Part shown: in pieces, positions 36,401 to 41,854 of the stretch | How the letters are laid out: every line of letters begins with the position of its first letter | Position numbering within the stretch: position 1 is the stretch's first letter | NCBI GenBank assembly: GCA_903813345.2 | Contig: CAIIXF020000010.1 | Span: 21,401,181 to 21,465,180 of the forward strand | From: Owenia fusiformis | Lineage: Eukaryota > Annelida > Polychaeta > Sabellida > Oweniidae | Direction: 5' to 3' | DNA length: 64,000 nt | Position numbers and translations under genes: made by a program | The notes under the pieces: model-generated | What the model was told of the DNA's origin: nothing | The model's input: only the letters and a program-made list of their open reading frames with translations | Databases searched by the model: none

Positions 36401-39400
36401 ATAACTAGTCAATCCCCGGGAATCTGAGCCTCCTATATTTTAACATGGGAAAAGTGGAAAAAGGTCTCAAAAACACATTTCTAGGGACGCGCCTCTCATT
36501 TATTTTCGTTTTCTAAGATTTCTGATAACTAGGTATCTTCCAACTGTGACACTTTGCTTCTATCTTATAAGGCATTGCAATGATTGAATCACAAGTGAAG
36601 GGTCTAACCTTAAAAAATGAGTTCATGGCTTTGCTAAATATGTTCTTAAGAAAAAAAAAATTTTATTACACATGTTGTCTTTTGGTATATCAAAATCCAC
36701 CTCATTTCTAAAAAAGTGTCAAAATTCCATGATGATAACTTATAGAATAAAAGAGTTGCAGCATTCTAAAAAGCTCTCCTTATCGGGGGTAGACCTTTAA
36801 GGAACGGGGCAAGAAACATAGCCTCGTATGATTTCTCTACACTATACACAAAGATTAATCTAACTGACATAAAGGAAAAACTGAAATGGGTGATAGATAA
36901 AGCCTTCAGAGGAGGAACTAACCAAAAGATAACAGTAGGTGGAGATGAAGCCAAATGGGGTGGAAAGGCGGATAATAAAAAGGCATATACCAAAGGAGAG
37001 TGCAATGATCTAGTGGATTTCATCGTGGATACAGCCTACTTTAAAGCAGGGAAATCAATTCTAAGACAGAAAATTGGAATACCGATGGGAATCGATCCGG
37101 CGCCATATATGGCAAACCTATACTTATACAGTTATGAATTTCAAGCCATTGAGAAAATGTATAGGGAAGACTACTCCAAAGTACTAAAATATGCTAAAAC
37201 TACAAGATTCATCGATGATTTATGTACTATAAACAACGACGGAGAAATGGAGACTGATATGAAGAACATCTATCCTGAAGAACTAGTGTTAAACAAGGAA
37301 AATGAGAAGGATACAGAAACAACTTTTCTGGACATACAAATGAAAATAGTAAATAAACAAATCACTACAAAACTATACGACAAAAGGGAAAACTTCAATT
37401 TCCAAATAGTCTCATATCCTGATCTATCTGGAAATATTCCTAGAAACCAATCTTATGGAATATTTATATCACAAATAATAAGGATTTCAAGAATCTGCAG
37501 TCAACTGGAAGATGCAACAAACAGAGTTACCAGCCTGGGAAATAAACTACAATGTCAAGGCTACAGGAGCAACATACTAAATTTGTATACTAAGAAAGCT
37601 ATAACAAGAAATAAATGGATATGTACTAAATACAATATGCAGGAGAATATCATCATGAAGGACTGGAAAATTAATGAGAGAAGAGAACATTTACAAATGA
37701 ATATGAAACAGTATCTTCTCCGCAAAGAGGGTAAACTAAGATGACAAATCAGCATAAGACCAACAGTAAGGGGAAGGGGAGAGTTTTCCGGCCGGATCAA
37801 AACGTTTAACCCACCTATGCGCAGTCTCAAGTCTGTGGACCCTGAAGAAAGATAAGTAACATCGCAATCAAATCAAGACAAAGAAAGAAGAAAATGAATG
37901 AAGAAACCAATGCAGCAACAACAAATGACGTCCGTCCGTACGTACGTACGTCCGTCCGTCCGGGCAATAACTCAAATACCGTTGGCCCGATTTTGTTCAT
38001 ATTTTGTACACATATAACCTATGGGGGTAGAAGTTCTGCTCGAAAGCCGATTTTCAAAATGGCCGCTCATTTCAAAATGGCGGCCATTTTAGGGCCGATT
38101 TTACAGTAATTTAGGTGCAATATGTAAAACTGTAATAGCAATATGTTTTAAATGTAAAAAAAATTATAAGGGGCATTAATAATGCTACAAATGTAGATAT
38201 TAAAGAAGCACATGGCAGCCATCTTGAAAAATGGCATCCTTTACTCGTCATTTTACGATTTTTGCTGTAACTCAAAAAATAGTGGAGCGATTTTGTTCAT
38301 ATTTGGTATGTGAATACTATAAGCATTGCACACTGTCTAAAGACACTTTTGTTAGAAGGCGGCCATTTTGAAAAATGGCCGCCATTTTAACGTATTTTAC
38401 TATAACTGAAAAATGGCCGCCATTTTAACGTATTTTACTATAACTCGAAAAGTAGTGGAGCGATTTTTTCATAATTGGTATGTGAATACTATGAGCATGG
38501 CACACTGTCCTATGACACCTTTGGTAGAAGGCAGCCATTTTGAAAAAAATTTTGAAAAATGGCCGCCATTTTAACGGATTTTACTATGACTCGAAAAGTA
38601 GTGGACTGATTTTGTTCATATTTGGTATGTGAATACTATTTATAAGCATGGCACACTGTCCCATGACACTTTTGGTAGAAGGCGGCCATTTTGAAAAAAA
38701 TTTTGAAAAATGGCTGCCATTTTAACGTATTTTACTATAACTCGAAAAGTCGTGGAGCGATTTTGTTCATATTTGGTATGTGAATACTATAAGCATGGCA
38801 CACTGTCTATTTCTAATGACACTTTTGGTCGAAGGTGGCTATTTTGAAAAATGGCCGCCATTTTAACGTATTTTAAGCATTTAGTTTTGAAAAATGGCCA
38901 CCATTTTTATGTGTGTTATTTTACAAGTACATGTATGATTTTTCAAAGATTTTAGAGGTGGCTACTTAAAAGCATATTATTTCTTCAGATGACATCTTGG
39001 CTAGTGAGCAACCATTTTGAAAATGGTGGCCTTTCTGGTGTGTTGTTTTATGATATTTGCTATTCGTTTGTAAAAATGCCAGCCATTTCTGTTCGATGGG
39101 ATTCGCTACGCTTTGGCGTTGCCGTTGTTCTGGTTTTAAATAGTTTAAAATACTGAGTAAATGGTATAGATATATGAATAGAAAAATAAAAAATGAAATA
39201 AATAAAAATGTTAACTATAAAAATGGAAAACAAATGAAAAATGTTTAATATAAAAATGGAAAACAAATTAAAAATGTTAACTATAAAAATACACCGTACA
39301 CTGAAGCGTTCATGGACTTGTTAATATAGTCCAGGGACCCAGTTACATGTATGTCTTATTTATTGAATCCATGCAGGGAAGGGGAGTGTTTCCATGGACT

Positions 39401-41540
39401 AAAACGTTAAACCCACCTATGCCCAGTCACAAGCCTGAGGAACCTGCTTTTATATCTAATGTGGATTTTTATCTTACCAATCATGACTTAAATATTAATA
39501 TGGGTATTTCCTATAATTAATATATACTGGATTTTAACTTACCAAATATGACTTCAATATTAATATGGGTTTAAACCTATAATGTATTAAATACTGGATA
39601 TGACAAGTAAATAAAATCAATTATAATCTACCTATATGATGTAGATATCCAAATGTTGGTCTGAATTTATCTTTGTGGAAAGATTGTATGCTTCAGTTGC
39701 TCTTTAACAAAACATGTGGGACAGTGTATCTATATATTACAAGATGTCCGTCCGTCCGTCCGTCCGTCCGTCCGTCCGTCCGGGCAATAACTCAAATACC
39801 GTTGGCCCGATTTTGTTCATATTTTGTACACATATTCCCTATGGGAGTAGAAGTTCTGCTAAAAAGCCGATTTTCAAAATGGCCACTCATTTCAAAATGG
39901 CGGCCATTTTAGTGCCGATTTTACAGTAATTTAGGTGCACTATGTAAAACTGTGATAGCATTATGTTTTAAATGTAAAAAAATTATATAGGACATTGATA
40001 AAGCTAGAAATGTAGAAATTAAAATAGCACATGGCAGCCATCTTGAAAAATGGCGGCCTTTACTCGTTATTTTACGATTTTTGCTGTAACTCAAGAAGTA
40101 TTGGAGCGATTTTGTTCATATTTGGTATGTGAATACTATAAGCATGGCTCACTGTCTAATGACACTTTTGGTTGGAGGAGGCCATTTTGAAAATTTGCCG
40201 CCATTTTGAAAAATGGTCGCCATTTTAACATATTTTACTTTAACTCAAAAAGTAGTGGAGCGATTTTGTTCATATTTGGTTTGTGAATACTATAAGCATG
40301 GCACACTGTCTAATGACATTTTTGGTAAAAGGCGTCCATTTTGAAAAATGGCCGCCATTCTAACGTATTTTACTATAACTTGAAAAGTAGTGGAGCGATT
40401 TTGTTCATATTTGGTATGTGAATAATATAAGCATGGCACACTGTCTCATGACACTTTTGGTAGAAGGCAGCCATTTTGAAAAATGGCCACCATTTTAAAG
40501 TATTTTACTGTAACTCGAAAAGTAGTGGAGCGATTTTGTTCATATTTGGCATGTGAATACTATAAAAAAGCATATTACTTCTTCTGATGACAACTTTCTT
40601 ATGTGTGTTATTTTATGATATTTGCTATATATTTCGTTTGTAAAAATGCCAGCTATTTCTGTTCGATGGGATTCGCTACGCTAATACTATAAAAAAAGCA
40701 TATTACTTCTTCTGATGACAAAAAATGGAATTTGAAAAATGGCCGCCATTTAAATGTATTTTACTCGGCCTTTACTCGTTATTTTACGATTTTTGCTGTA
40801 ACTTGAAAAGTAGTGGAGCGATTTTGTTCATGTTTGGTATTCGAATACTATTAGCATGCCACACTGTCTTATGACACTTTTGGTAGAAGGCGGCCATTTT
40901 GAAAAATGGCCACCATTTTAAAGTATTTTACTATAACTCGAAAAGTAGTGGAGCGATTTTGTTCATATTTGGCATGTGAATACTATAAAAAAGCATATTA
41001 CTTCTTCTGATGACAACTTTCTTATGTGTGCATGTTATTTTATGATATTTGCTATATATTTCGTTTGTAAAAATGCCAGCTATTTCTGTTCGATGGGATT
41101 CGCTACGCTTTGGCGTTGCCGTTGTTCTGGTTTACTCTAAAGTTGTCATCAACTTTTTTGTGGACAGTGGTCGATGGTTGGTGTTCGGTGGTCACAGTAT
41201 GTACATGGAAGTGCAGGTGGTGACATTTCGCATGTCAACGCCTTGTTCATATTGATAGAATATATAACTTTTCCAGAAAAAATGTGATCATGTTTGGTGA
41301 GAAACTTTGAGGAACCAAGTGATACACGCCCTGTACGTTTCGTTCACCAACAGTATATGTTATAATGTGCTGTTCTTTTCAGCATATACGAGGTATATAT
41401 GTTTTATTTGCAGGAGGGAGTGGGACATGTACATTGTTGATGGTGCTCGTGTCTCTGGATCAGGAATTCCTTCATCATGGGTTAATCCAGAGGAACCATC
41501 TTCCAATATATGGGCCTCTGCATTGATGGACTCTAAATAA
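6482..41540 (+). CDS. PDCD7: PDCD7 orthologue (U11/U12 di-snRNP 59-kDa protein) carrying an inserted CARD-like domain; 12 exons
   Basis: A component of the minor (U12-type) spliceosome: in vertebrates this nuclear protein sits in the U11/U12 di-snRNP and contacts U11/U12-65K. Exons: 6482-6488, 9895-10379, 10824-10958, 11174-11263, 11513-11644, 11975-12113, 12486-12604, 12992-13115, 13276-13403, 13742-13910, 14697-14772, 41414-41540. All introns are GT-AG and all junctions keep frame, giving about 576 aa. Visible parts are a Pro/Gln/His-rich N-terminus (residues 1 to about 130), a charged coiled-coil core (about 165-410) containing EIDRW-like and ELKA.AD..L.EVR.K signatures, a CARD-like insert (about 411-509), and the conserved C-terminus (WDMYIV ... 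W...NIWASAL). Removing the insert gives about 477 aa, near the human length of 485. Family identification rests on matching several separate conserved blocks in order. Intron 11 is swollen to 26.6 kb by transposons. Confidence 0.9.
6771..7765. mobile_element. Non-autonomous TIR element, about 1.0 kb, in PDCD7 intron 1
   Basis: Inverted ends of about 230 bp: TGTATCCCCAAACTGAAAGC on the left and CTTTCAGTGTGGGGATA on the right. Inner mirrored blocks include TTTTTTTCATGGCCTGAG and GGTTAGAACCCGAATCTTAA. No ORF of note, so it is probably a MITE-scale DNA transposon. Confidence 0.85.
8257..8328 (-). tRNA. tRNA-like gene or pseudogene (Pro-type body, anticodon loop reads AGC)
   Basis: The minus strand shows an A-box-like TGGTCTAGGGGTA, an anticodon arm (CTCGC / GCGGG) with loop TTAGCAC, and a B box GGTTCGAATCC. 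It is followed at once by TTTTT, a Pol III terminator. D and T arms look like tRNA-Pro while the loop would read Ala codons. The acceptor stem does not pair well, so it may be a pseudogene or SINE head rather than a working tRNA. Confidence 0.5.
9204..9535. mobile_element. CGCGAAA-rich MITE in PDCD7 intron 1
   Basis: Imperfect inverted ends (TACTATACGCCTTGTATTTT on the left; AAAATACCGGGCGTACAGTA on the right). The interior is rich in CGCGAAA/TTTCGCG motifs. This resembles a MITE type common in marine invertebrate genomes. The family name is not asserted. Confidence 0.75.
9895..10379 (+). CDS. PDCD7: PDCD7 exon 2, Pro/Gln-rich N-terminus
   Basis: Acceptor ttttcag, donor ACA|gtaagt, entering in phase 1 and leaving in phase 0. 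It encodes about 160 residues of low complexity, rich in Pro, Gln, His and Asn (PSQMPPFQGPPPRFQ, PPPPP), then a more charged end (DTDEEWVKVWL). A proline-rich N-terminus is typical of PDCD7. Confidence 0.9.
10824..10958 (+). CDS. PDCD7: PDCD7 exon 3
   Basis: 45 codons, phase 0 at both ends (acceptor ttttcag, donor ATGAAG|gtagaa). Helical, with FHSLIQEYRDLIKSMKQK and ELWNIVFKEIELMK. This corresponds to the start of the family's helical domain. Confidence 0.88.
11174..11263 (+). CDS. PDCD7: PDCD7 exon 4
   Basis: 30 codons, phase 0 at both ends (acceptor gtatttcag, donor AGG|gtaaag). Encodes VRLGELQVTL followed by a basic helix (KMKWRQNKR). Confidence 0.87.
11300..11460. repeat. Diverged dispersed-repeat fragment in PDCD7 intron 4
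   Basis: Shares interrupted similarity with 41140-41255: CAACTTTTTGTGGA, GCAGGTGGTGAAATTTTGCA, then TTCCTTGTTTGAA. That sequence is the tail of the large intron 11 retroelement. It is therefore probably an old 3' fragment of the same family. Confidence 0.5.
11513..11644 (+). CDS. PDCD7: PDCD7 exon 5, Arg/Glu-rich coiled coil
   Basis: 44 codons, phase 0 at both ends (acceptor ctttttaaaaag, donor AAA|gtatgt). Encodes ERLRRKRREEYL and HQQIDRWQQ. The basic run followed by a Q/E-IDRW block is a recognisable PDCD7 signature. Confidence 0.9.
11975..12113 (+). CDS. PDCD7: PDCD7 exon 6, most conserved core block
   Basis: Acceptor ttaatccag, donor CGAG|gtatgt, phase 0 to 1. Encodes ELKATADKILNEVRRK, then CLDILKALNTLRTVR. 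This is the strongest match to vertebrate PDCD7, where the same positions read as an ELKAAAD/EVRKK/DILRALEKLR pattern. Confidence 0.93.
12486..12604 (+). CDS. PDCD7: PDCD7 exon 7
   Basis: Acceptor cttttccag, donor GAG|gtaata, phase 1 to 0. A Ser-rich linker (ISSSKSRDKEF) is followed by a helix (LNQQKAMYNEEKKTLE) that leads into the VMLE block of exon 8. Confidence 0.88.
12992..13115 (+). CDS. PDCD7: PDCD7 exon 8 (VMLE-EQEE block)
   Basis: Encodes VMLETEQEETKEREK through ILEWLFGKG, matching the family's VMLEGEQEEE ... KLFG stretch. It ends GGAT|gtgagt in phase 1, where the CARD cassette begins. The acceptor acatgaag is weak, with no pyrimidine tract. It is nevertheless forced: an in-frame TGA lies at 12959-12961 and this is the only AG between that stop and the conserved block. 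Confidence 0.8.
13276..13403 (+). CDS. PDCD7: PDCD7 exon 9, first half of the inserted CARD-like domain
   Basis: Acceptor ttttcag, donor AAG|gttagt, phase 1 to 0. Encodes helices 1-3 of a death-fold domain: LKKHFRKHVAPTII, then VPLLDMLPCITCLSANDK. The pattern L.DMLPCI.CLS..DK is typical of CARDs of the RIG-I/MDA5/MAVS kind and has no counterpart in human PDCD7. Confidence 0.82.
13742..13910 (+). CDS. PDCD7: PDCD7 exon 10, second half of the inserted CARD-like domain
   Basis: Acceptor gtatttag, donor CAGG|gtgaga, phase 0 to 1. Encodes EQLKSIYWQNG, AEAMVLFFDMLLQRYDW, then LGAALRYP and a closing LADML. The order (an E.L....NG turn, a long hydrophobic helix ending in a W/Y, a short ALR helix, a final L-A-D-L helix) matches CARD helices 4-6. 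With exon 9 it forms a symmetric phase 1-1 module of 297 nt. Confidence 0.82.
13954..14077. mobile_element. Near-perfect palindrome of about 124 bp in PDCD7 intron 10
   Basis: The left arm (CAATTATTGACCTCTCCAGA…) is mirrored almost base for base by …GGAGAGGTCTATAATTG, with a few-base centre at GAGACCGTCGG. Cruciform-prone, probably a small foldback or the end of a larger mobile element that includes the adjacent recombinase fragment. Confidence 0.9.
14082..14372 (-). pseudogene. N-terminal fragment resembling a Crypton-type tyrosine recombinase
   Basis: A 96-codon ORF beginning MTSLSDDKMAAASTSRSKN, then DEDIISLLESKDSQNTKK and LLVDFAQESNLTPL. The pattern (acidic start, ESKDSQNTKK, an F-A helix) resembles the N-terminal DNA-binding part of Crypton/DUF3504-like recombinase proteins in invertebrates. 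No catalytic region (Arg...His-x-x-Arg...Tyr) follows, so at most it is a fragment or first exon. Inserted in intron 10 beside a palindrome. Confidence 0.35.
14697..14772 (+). CDS. PDCD7: PDCD7 exon 11
   Basis: Acceptor gttacag, donor ATAAG|gtataa, phase 1 to 2. Encodes GWDPMLSFQAFYDQA and VEDLVRIR. This aligns with the segment of vertebrate PDCD7 that follows directly after the LFG motif (…LLEPFRQYY… ALIQIR), so the CARD is an insertion between two adjacent ancestral blocks. Confidence 0.88.
14811..16496 (+). mobile_element. Retroelement, 5' segment (interrupted by the 20-kb element)
   Basis: Begins with two copies of a terminal motif, ATCCCATCGAACGAAGTTCG, at about 14814 and 15379. Each leads into AGGGAACGCCTCCGTCCG. 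The first is followed by a (TCCG)n run and about 500 bp of non-coding sequence; the second runs straight into the ORF. The arrangement resembles the pseudo-LTR or tandem-copy structure of Penelope-like elements, but the class is uncertain. Confidence 0.7.
14848..14875. repeat. (TCCG)n microsatellite
   Basis: About six to seven perfect CCGT units at the 5' terminal motif of the retroelement; shorter or longer runs recur at 37930-37962 and 39746-39783. Confidence 0.95.
15370..16506 (+). pseudogene. Reverse-transcriptase protein, N-terminal half, interrupted
   Basis: 378 codons without a stop, ending six bases past the left border of the 20-kb insertion. Highly basic. It has the conserved RT 'fingers' features of a family abundant in corals and molluscs: IVPIDKAANNIGFMCKQYYI, then RIHLTIKMHKQPIKFRYII and KPAAKKLTKIL. 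The catalytic motifs are in the other half at 36791-37744. The first codons cover the repeated terminal motif, so the true start may lie at or after about 15430. It works through reverse transcription for element mobility; this copy is split and cannot make one protein unless the insertion is removed. Confidence 0.8.
16497..16610 (+). repeat. Left terminal inverted repeat of the 20-kb element
   Basis: Starts CCCCCGATAAGGAGAGCTTT and continues through GATCATCATGGAAATTTGAC and TTTTTAGAAATGAGGTGAAT. Pairs with 36677-36789. Confidence 0.85.
17043..17145 (+). other. Candidate alternative or decayed PDCD7 terminal exon inside the 20-kb element
   Basis: Acceptor ttttggtttcag is followed by a segment that, in the phase 2 needed after PDCD7 exon 11, reads YITAGYRTDVLEEWDTYIS, then a 14-residue tail and TAG. 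The EEWDTYI string resembles the REWDMYI start of the genuine last exon, and the DNA similarity is local (GAGTGGGACA). No AATAAA is obvious close by. It could be a captured and decayed exon copy, a usable alternative 3' end, or chance. Confidence 0.3.
17286..17355. repeat. Inverted repeat / hairpin, 70 bp
   Basis: GAATATGGGGTATACCCCTA is mirrored by GAGGGATATACCCCATATAC, with AATATGATATCCTTTATCATATT between. A foldback remnant. Confidence 0.85.
17400..17492 (-). repeat. tRNA-like / SINE-head sequence
   Basis: The minus strand reads TGGCGCATATGATAGCGCGT (A-box-like), then GGTTCGTGTTCAAATCCCG (B-box-like) about 45 nt later. Box spacing fits a tRNA-derived sequence, but the anticodon arm is degraded. 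Probably a tRNA pseudogene or SINE relic. Confidence 0.45.
18023..18493. mobile_element. Foldback MITE, about 470 bp
   Basis: Inverted arms: AGCTCGATTACGCTGATGAC on the left and AGCGTAATCGAGCGGATCAC on the right. Mirrored inner blocks include the AACGATTTTTC / TTCCATGATATTTTTTATAA region. Related sequence occurs at 30225-30390 and 33120-33460. The short ORFs here (MGILPTT…) are by-products of the repeat. Confidence 0.85.
19795..19918. repeat. Inverted repeat, about 124 bp
   Basis: ATGATTTGAAGTGCAATACA is mirrored by TGTATTGCACTTCAAATCAT, and inner GGATATATTCTG is mirrored too. A foldback element with non-coding interior. Confidence 0.85.
20212..20310. mobile_element. Short palindromic element, about 100 bp (copy 1 of a family)
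   Basis: ATGCCTGGGTCACATTTGC at the left is mirrored by GCAAATGTGACCAGGGCAT at the right, with GGGCGCCGTAGCGAAAATCG inside. Half-copies recur at 23997-24060 and, inverted, at 33003-33067. Confidence 0.8.
20926..21067. repeat. Inverted repeat, about 140 bp
   Basis: TATATAATGGTTCATTCTGT is mirrored by ACAGAAAGACCCATTATATA, with the mirrored inner core CTCGTTCGCTACGCTCACT. A foldback remnant. Confidence 0.8.
21504..22662. mobile_element. Non-autonomous TIR element, about 1.16 kb
   Basis: Terminal inverted repeat CACGGTGTTATAGCATGACG (26 bp matching) at both ends, with a non-coding interior. Nested in the 20-kb element. Confidence 0.85.
22938..23760. mobile_element. Non-autonomous TIR element, about 0.82 kb
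   Basis: Ends TAGTCCATGGTATGA and, inverted, TAGTCTATGGTATGA, with a further mirrored block GCACACTATAGCGCAGC about 40 bp in. No coding capacity. Confidence 0.85.
23997..24060 (+). repeat. Half copy of the GGGCGCCGTAG short element
   Basis: Nearly identical to 20244-20310: TGAACAAAATACTCAATCGG, then GGGCGCCGTAGAGAAAATC and GCAAATGTGACCAGGGCATA. Confidence 0.8.
24200..25830. repeat. 88-bp minisatellite, block A
   Basis: About 18 units, diverged before 24700 and regular after it. Consensus pieces: AACATTTGAGTGGAATTAGC, ATTTGTAGAAAATAAGGAAT, ACCATTTATAAAATGAAGGA, ATAAACAAAATATATCATGT. Block B (26480-27365) resumes the same unit after a 0.65-kb gap that holds a transposase exon. Confidence 0.95.
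26480..27365. repeat. 88-bp minisatellite, block B
   Basis: About ten units of the block A repeat, same orientation. Several units share the variant AACAATTAAGTGGAATTAGCAC, showing local homogenisation. Confidence 0.95.
28262..28556. repeat. CACACA/ACACTC-rich simple-sequence region
   Basis: Imperfect runs of CACAGACACTCACA type over about 300 bp directly upstream of the zinc-finger exon. The minus-strand ORFs over it (VCVSVCVCVC) are simple-sequence translations. Confidence 0.85.
30225..30390. repeat. Half copy of the 18.0-kb foldback MITE
   Basis: Carries GATCCACTCGATTACGCTGG, ATGTCGGAACGTCGAAGGTA and CCCACGACATTTTTCTAACA in the same order as the left arm of 18023-18493. The 143-codon minus-strand ORF over it comes from the repeat. 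Confidence 0.75.
30772..31547. mobile_element. TIR element, about 776 bp, rich in CGTTC/GTACG motifs
   Basis: Ends TTATCACACCAAACTAGTT and, inverted, AACTAGTTTGGTGTGATAG. The interior is packed with diverged CGTTCGT, GTACGTCC and TTCGTAA words on both strands. Non-coding. Confidence 0.8.
32168..32283. repeat. Hairpin with poly-C and poly-G tracts
   Basis: GTCTTGCTCAAAGAC … GTCTTTTAAGCAAGAC flank a C-run (12 C at 32191-32202) and a G-run (about 32252-32261) that can pair. G-quadruplex or hairpin potential. Probably a foldback remnant. Confidence 0.7.
33003..33067 (-). repeat. Inverted half copy of the GGGCGCCGTAG short element
   Basis: The minus strand reads GAACAAAATACTCAATCGGC, GGGCGCCGTAGTGAAAATCG and AAATGTGACCAAGGCA, matching 20244-20310. 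Confidence 0.8.
33120..33460. repeat. Diverged full copy of the 18.0-kb foldback MITE
   Basis: Left arm words (CATCGAAGATTTAATGATG, GACATTTTTAGCAAAAACGT) are mirrored in the right arm (ACGTTCGTAATAAAAATGTC, ATATTTTGTTACCGAAACGG). More decayed than 18023-18493. Confidence 0.6.
33470..35660. other. Non-coding interior of the 20-kb element
   Basis: No supported gene. Two diverged blocks share CCTTTCGTCCTCCAC followed by about 100 similar bases (34660-34790 and 34850-34980), suggesting an old local duplication. Confidence 0.5.
35665..35835. mobile_element. Foldback element (family copy also at 62285-62405)
   Basis: ATTTGGATTATCTCGAGGCCAATATA is mirrored by TATATTGGCCCAGGGATAAT in the 20-base cores, and the element ends near TTGTTCAATTGG. 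The 62.3-kb copy shares GGATTATGCCGAGGCCAATA and TTGTTCAATTG. Confidence 0.65.
36677..36789 (-). repeat. Right terminal inverted repeat of the 20-kb element
   Basis: Read on the minus strand: CCCCCGATAAGGAGAGCTTT, then ATCATCATGGAATTTTGAC and TTTTTTAGAAATGAGGTGGA. Same order and spacing as the left end, with scattered differences. Confidence 0.85.
36791..37744 (+). pseudogene. Reverse-transcriptase protein, C-terminal catalytic half
   Basis: Open from the insertion border to TGA at 37742-37744 (317 codons). Contains RT motif A (YDFSTLYT, about 36827-36850), motif B-like GIPMG (37076-37090) and motif C FIDDL (37208-37222), so the catalytic aspartates are present. Then come family-typical TTFLDIQMKI, TTKLYDKRENFNF and GIFISQIIR. 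No endonuclease domain (GIY-YIG or APE type) is visible. The protein would copy element RNA into DNA; here it is parted from its N-terminal half by 20.3 kb. Relationship to Penelope-like elements is plausible but unproven. Confidence 0.82.
38240..38900. repeat. Tandem array of about 130-bp units, block 1 (GCCGCCATTTT-rich)
   Basis: About five units with GAAAAATGGCCGCCATTTTA, ACTCGAAAAGTAGTGGAGCG, TTTGTTCATATTTGGTATGT and GCATGGCACACTGTC. The first element is a palindrome around GGCC. Confidence 0.92.
39746..39783. repeat. (TCCG)n microsatellite, longest copy
   Basis: About nine GTCC units directly before GGGCAATAACTCAAATACC. Confidence 0.95.
40075..41000. repeat. Tandem array of about 130-bp units, block 2
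   Basis: About six to seven units of the same repeat as block 1, interrupted near 40600-40780 by a copy of the element end motif. Confidence 0.92.
41414..41540 (+). CDS. PDCD7: PDCD7 exon 12, conserved C-terminus and stop
   Basis: Acceptor ttatttgcag, entered in phase 2. Encodes REWDMYIV, a loop, SSWVNPEEP and NIWASALMDSK, then TAA at 41538-41540. It matches the family end (DWDQYLV ... GWVLPPLPSNDIWATAVK). It lies 26.6 kb from exon 11, which is unusual next to the compact other introns downstream of exon 2. Confidence 0.92.
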
Positions 41541-41553
41541 ACACCGAAATAAA
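41536..41553 (+). terminator. PDCD7 polyadenylation signals
   Basis: Two AATAAA hexamers, at 41536-41541 (overlapping the stop codon) and 41548-41553. A very short 3' UTR is implied unless later signals are used. Confidence 0.5.
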
Positions 41554-41854
41554 CATTATAGGTCATAATAGGATCCCCCACTGTAGAATCCATTGACACA
41601 ATGGAATTCTCATGATTCAAAATGAACAATCTATGATATTCCATTGGACTTACAGCTAGACAAACAAATTCCTGTAGAATTGAATATGTCAAAGATAAGA
41701 TAAATGCATTGGAAACAGATTAAATACTTATTCATTGATTTAAAATACATATGTAGAGAATTGCGTCAAGCTCTGGAGAAGCACATCTTTTTTCAAAATA
41801 CGTAGTTTAGTGTAATGATTCATCGCCAAATCGCCAAAATTGATTATATACAAT

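Larger units (their letters stand above)
16497..36789. mobile_element. 20.3-kb element with terminal inverted repeats, inserted in the retroelement ORF
   Basis: Both ends share a terminal inverted repeat of about 110 bp beginning (A)CCCCCGATAAGGAGAG and containing CATCATGGAA, TTTTTAGAAATGAGGTG. Identity is about three-quarters by eye, with indels. If the shared flanking A is counted as part of the TIR, a 3-bp AGA duplication flanks the element. If not, there is no duplication and the two RT halves join in frame. The interior carries a broken DDE transposase gene (26319 to about 29246), minisatellites and many smaller foldback elements, but no long ORF. The size recalls Polintons, but no polymerase, integrase, ATPase or capsid gene is visible. 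Confidence 0.7.
37745..41255 (+). mobile_element. Retroelement 3' region with repeated (TCCG)n / GCCGCCATTTT modules
   Basis: After the RT stop come two related 3' modules. Each has AAAACGTTTAACCCACCTATG or a close variant (20-base core at about 37800 and 39400), a (TCCG)n-type run, GCAATAACTCAAATACCGTT, an array of about 130-bp units, and an end motif CTGTTCGATGGGATTCGCTA (39089, 40659, 41086). The end motif contains the inverse of the 5' ATCCCATCGAA motif. At least two tandem or rearranged copies of the element tail are therefore present. Confidence 0.75.

Noticed and set aside
16497-36789. Polinton/Maverick virus-like element
   Set aside because: Size and TIRs would suit, but no protein-primed polymerase, retroviral-type integrase, packaging ATPase, protease or capsid ORF is visible, and the possible TSD is 3 bp or none rather than 6 bp.
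37894-39929. ORFs encoding PSVRPSVRP
   Set aside because: Direct translations of the (TCCG)n microsatellite.
6482-41540. U12-type introns in PDCD7
   Set aside because: All twelve-exon donors are GT-type without the rTATCCTT consensus, so no minor-class intron could be assigned.
41360-41692. 110-codon minus-strand ORF
   Set aside because: Antisense shadow of PDCD7 exon 12, which has conserved residues and splice signals on the plus strand.
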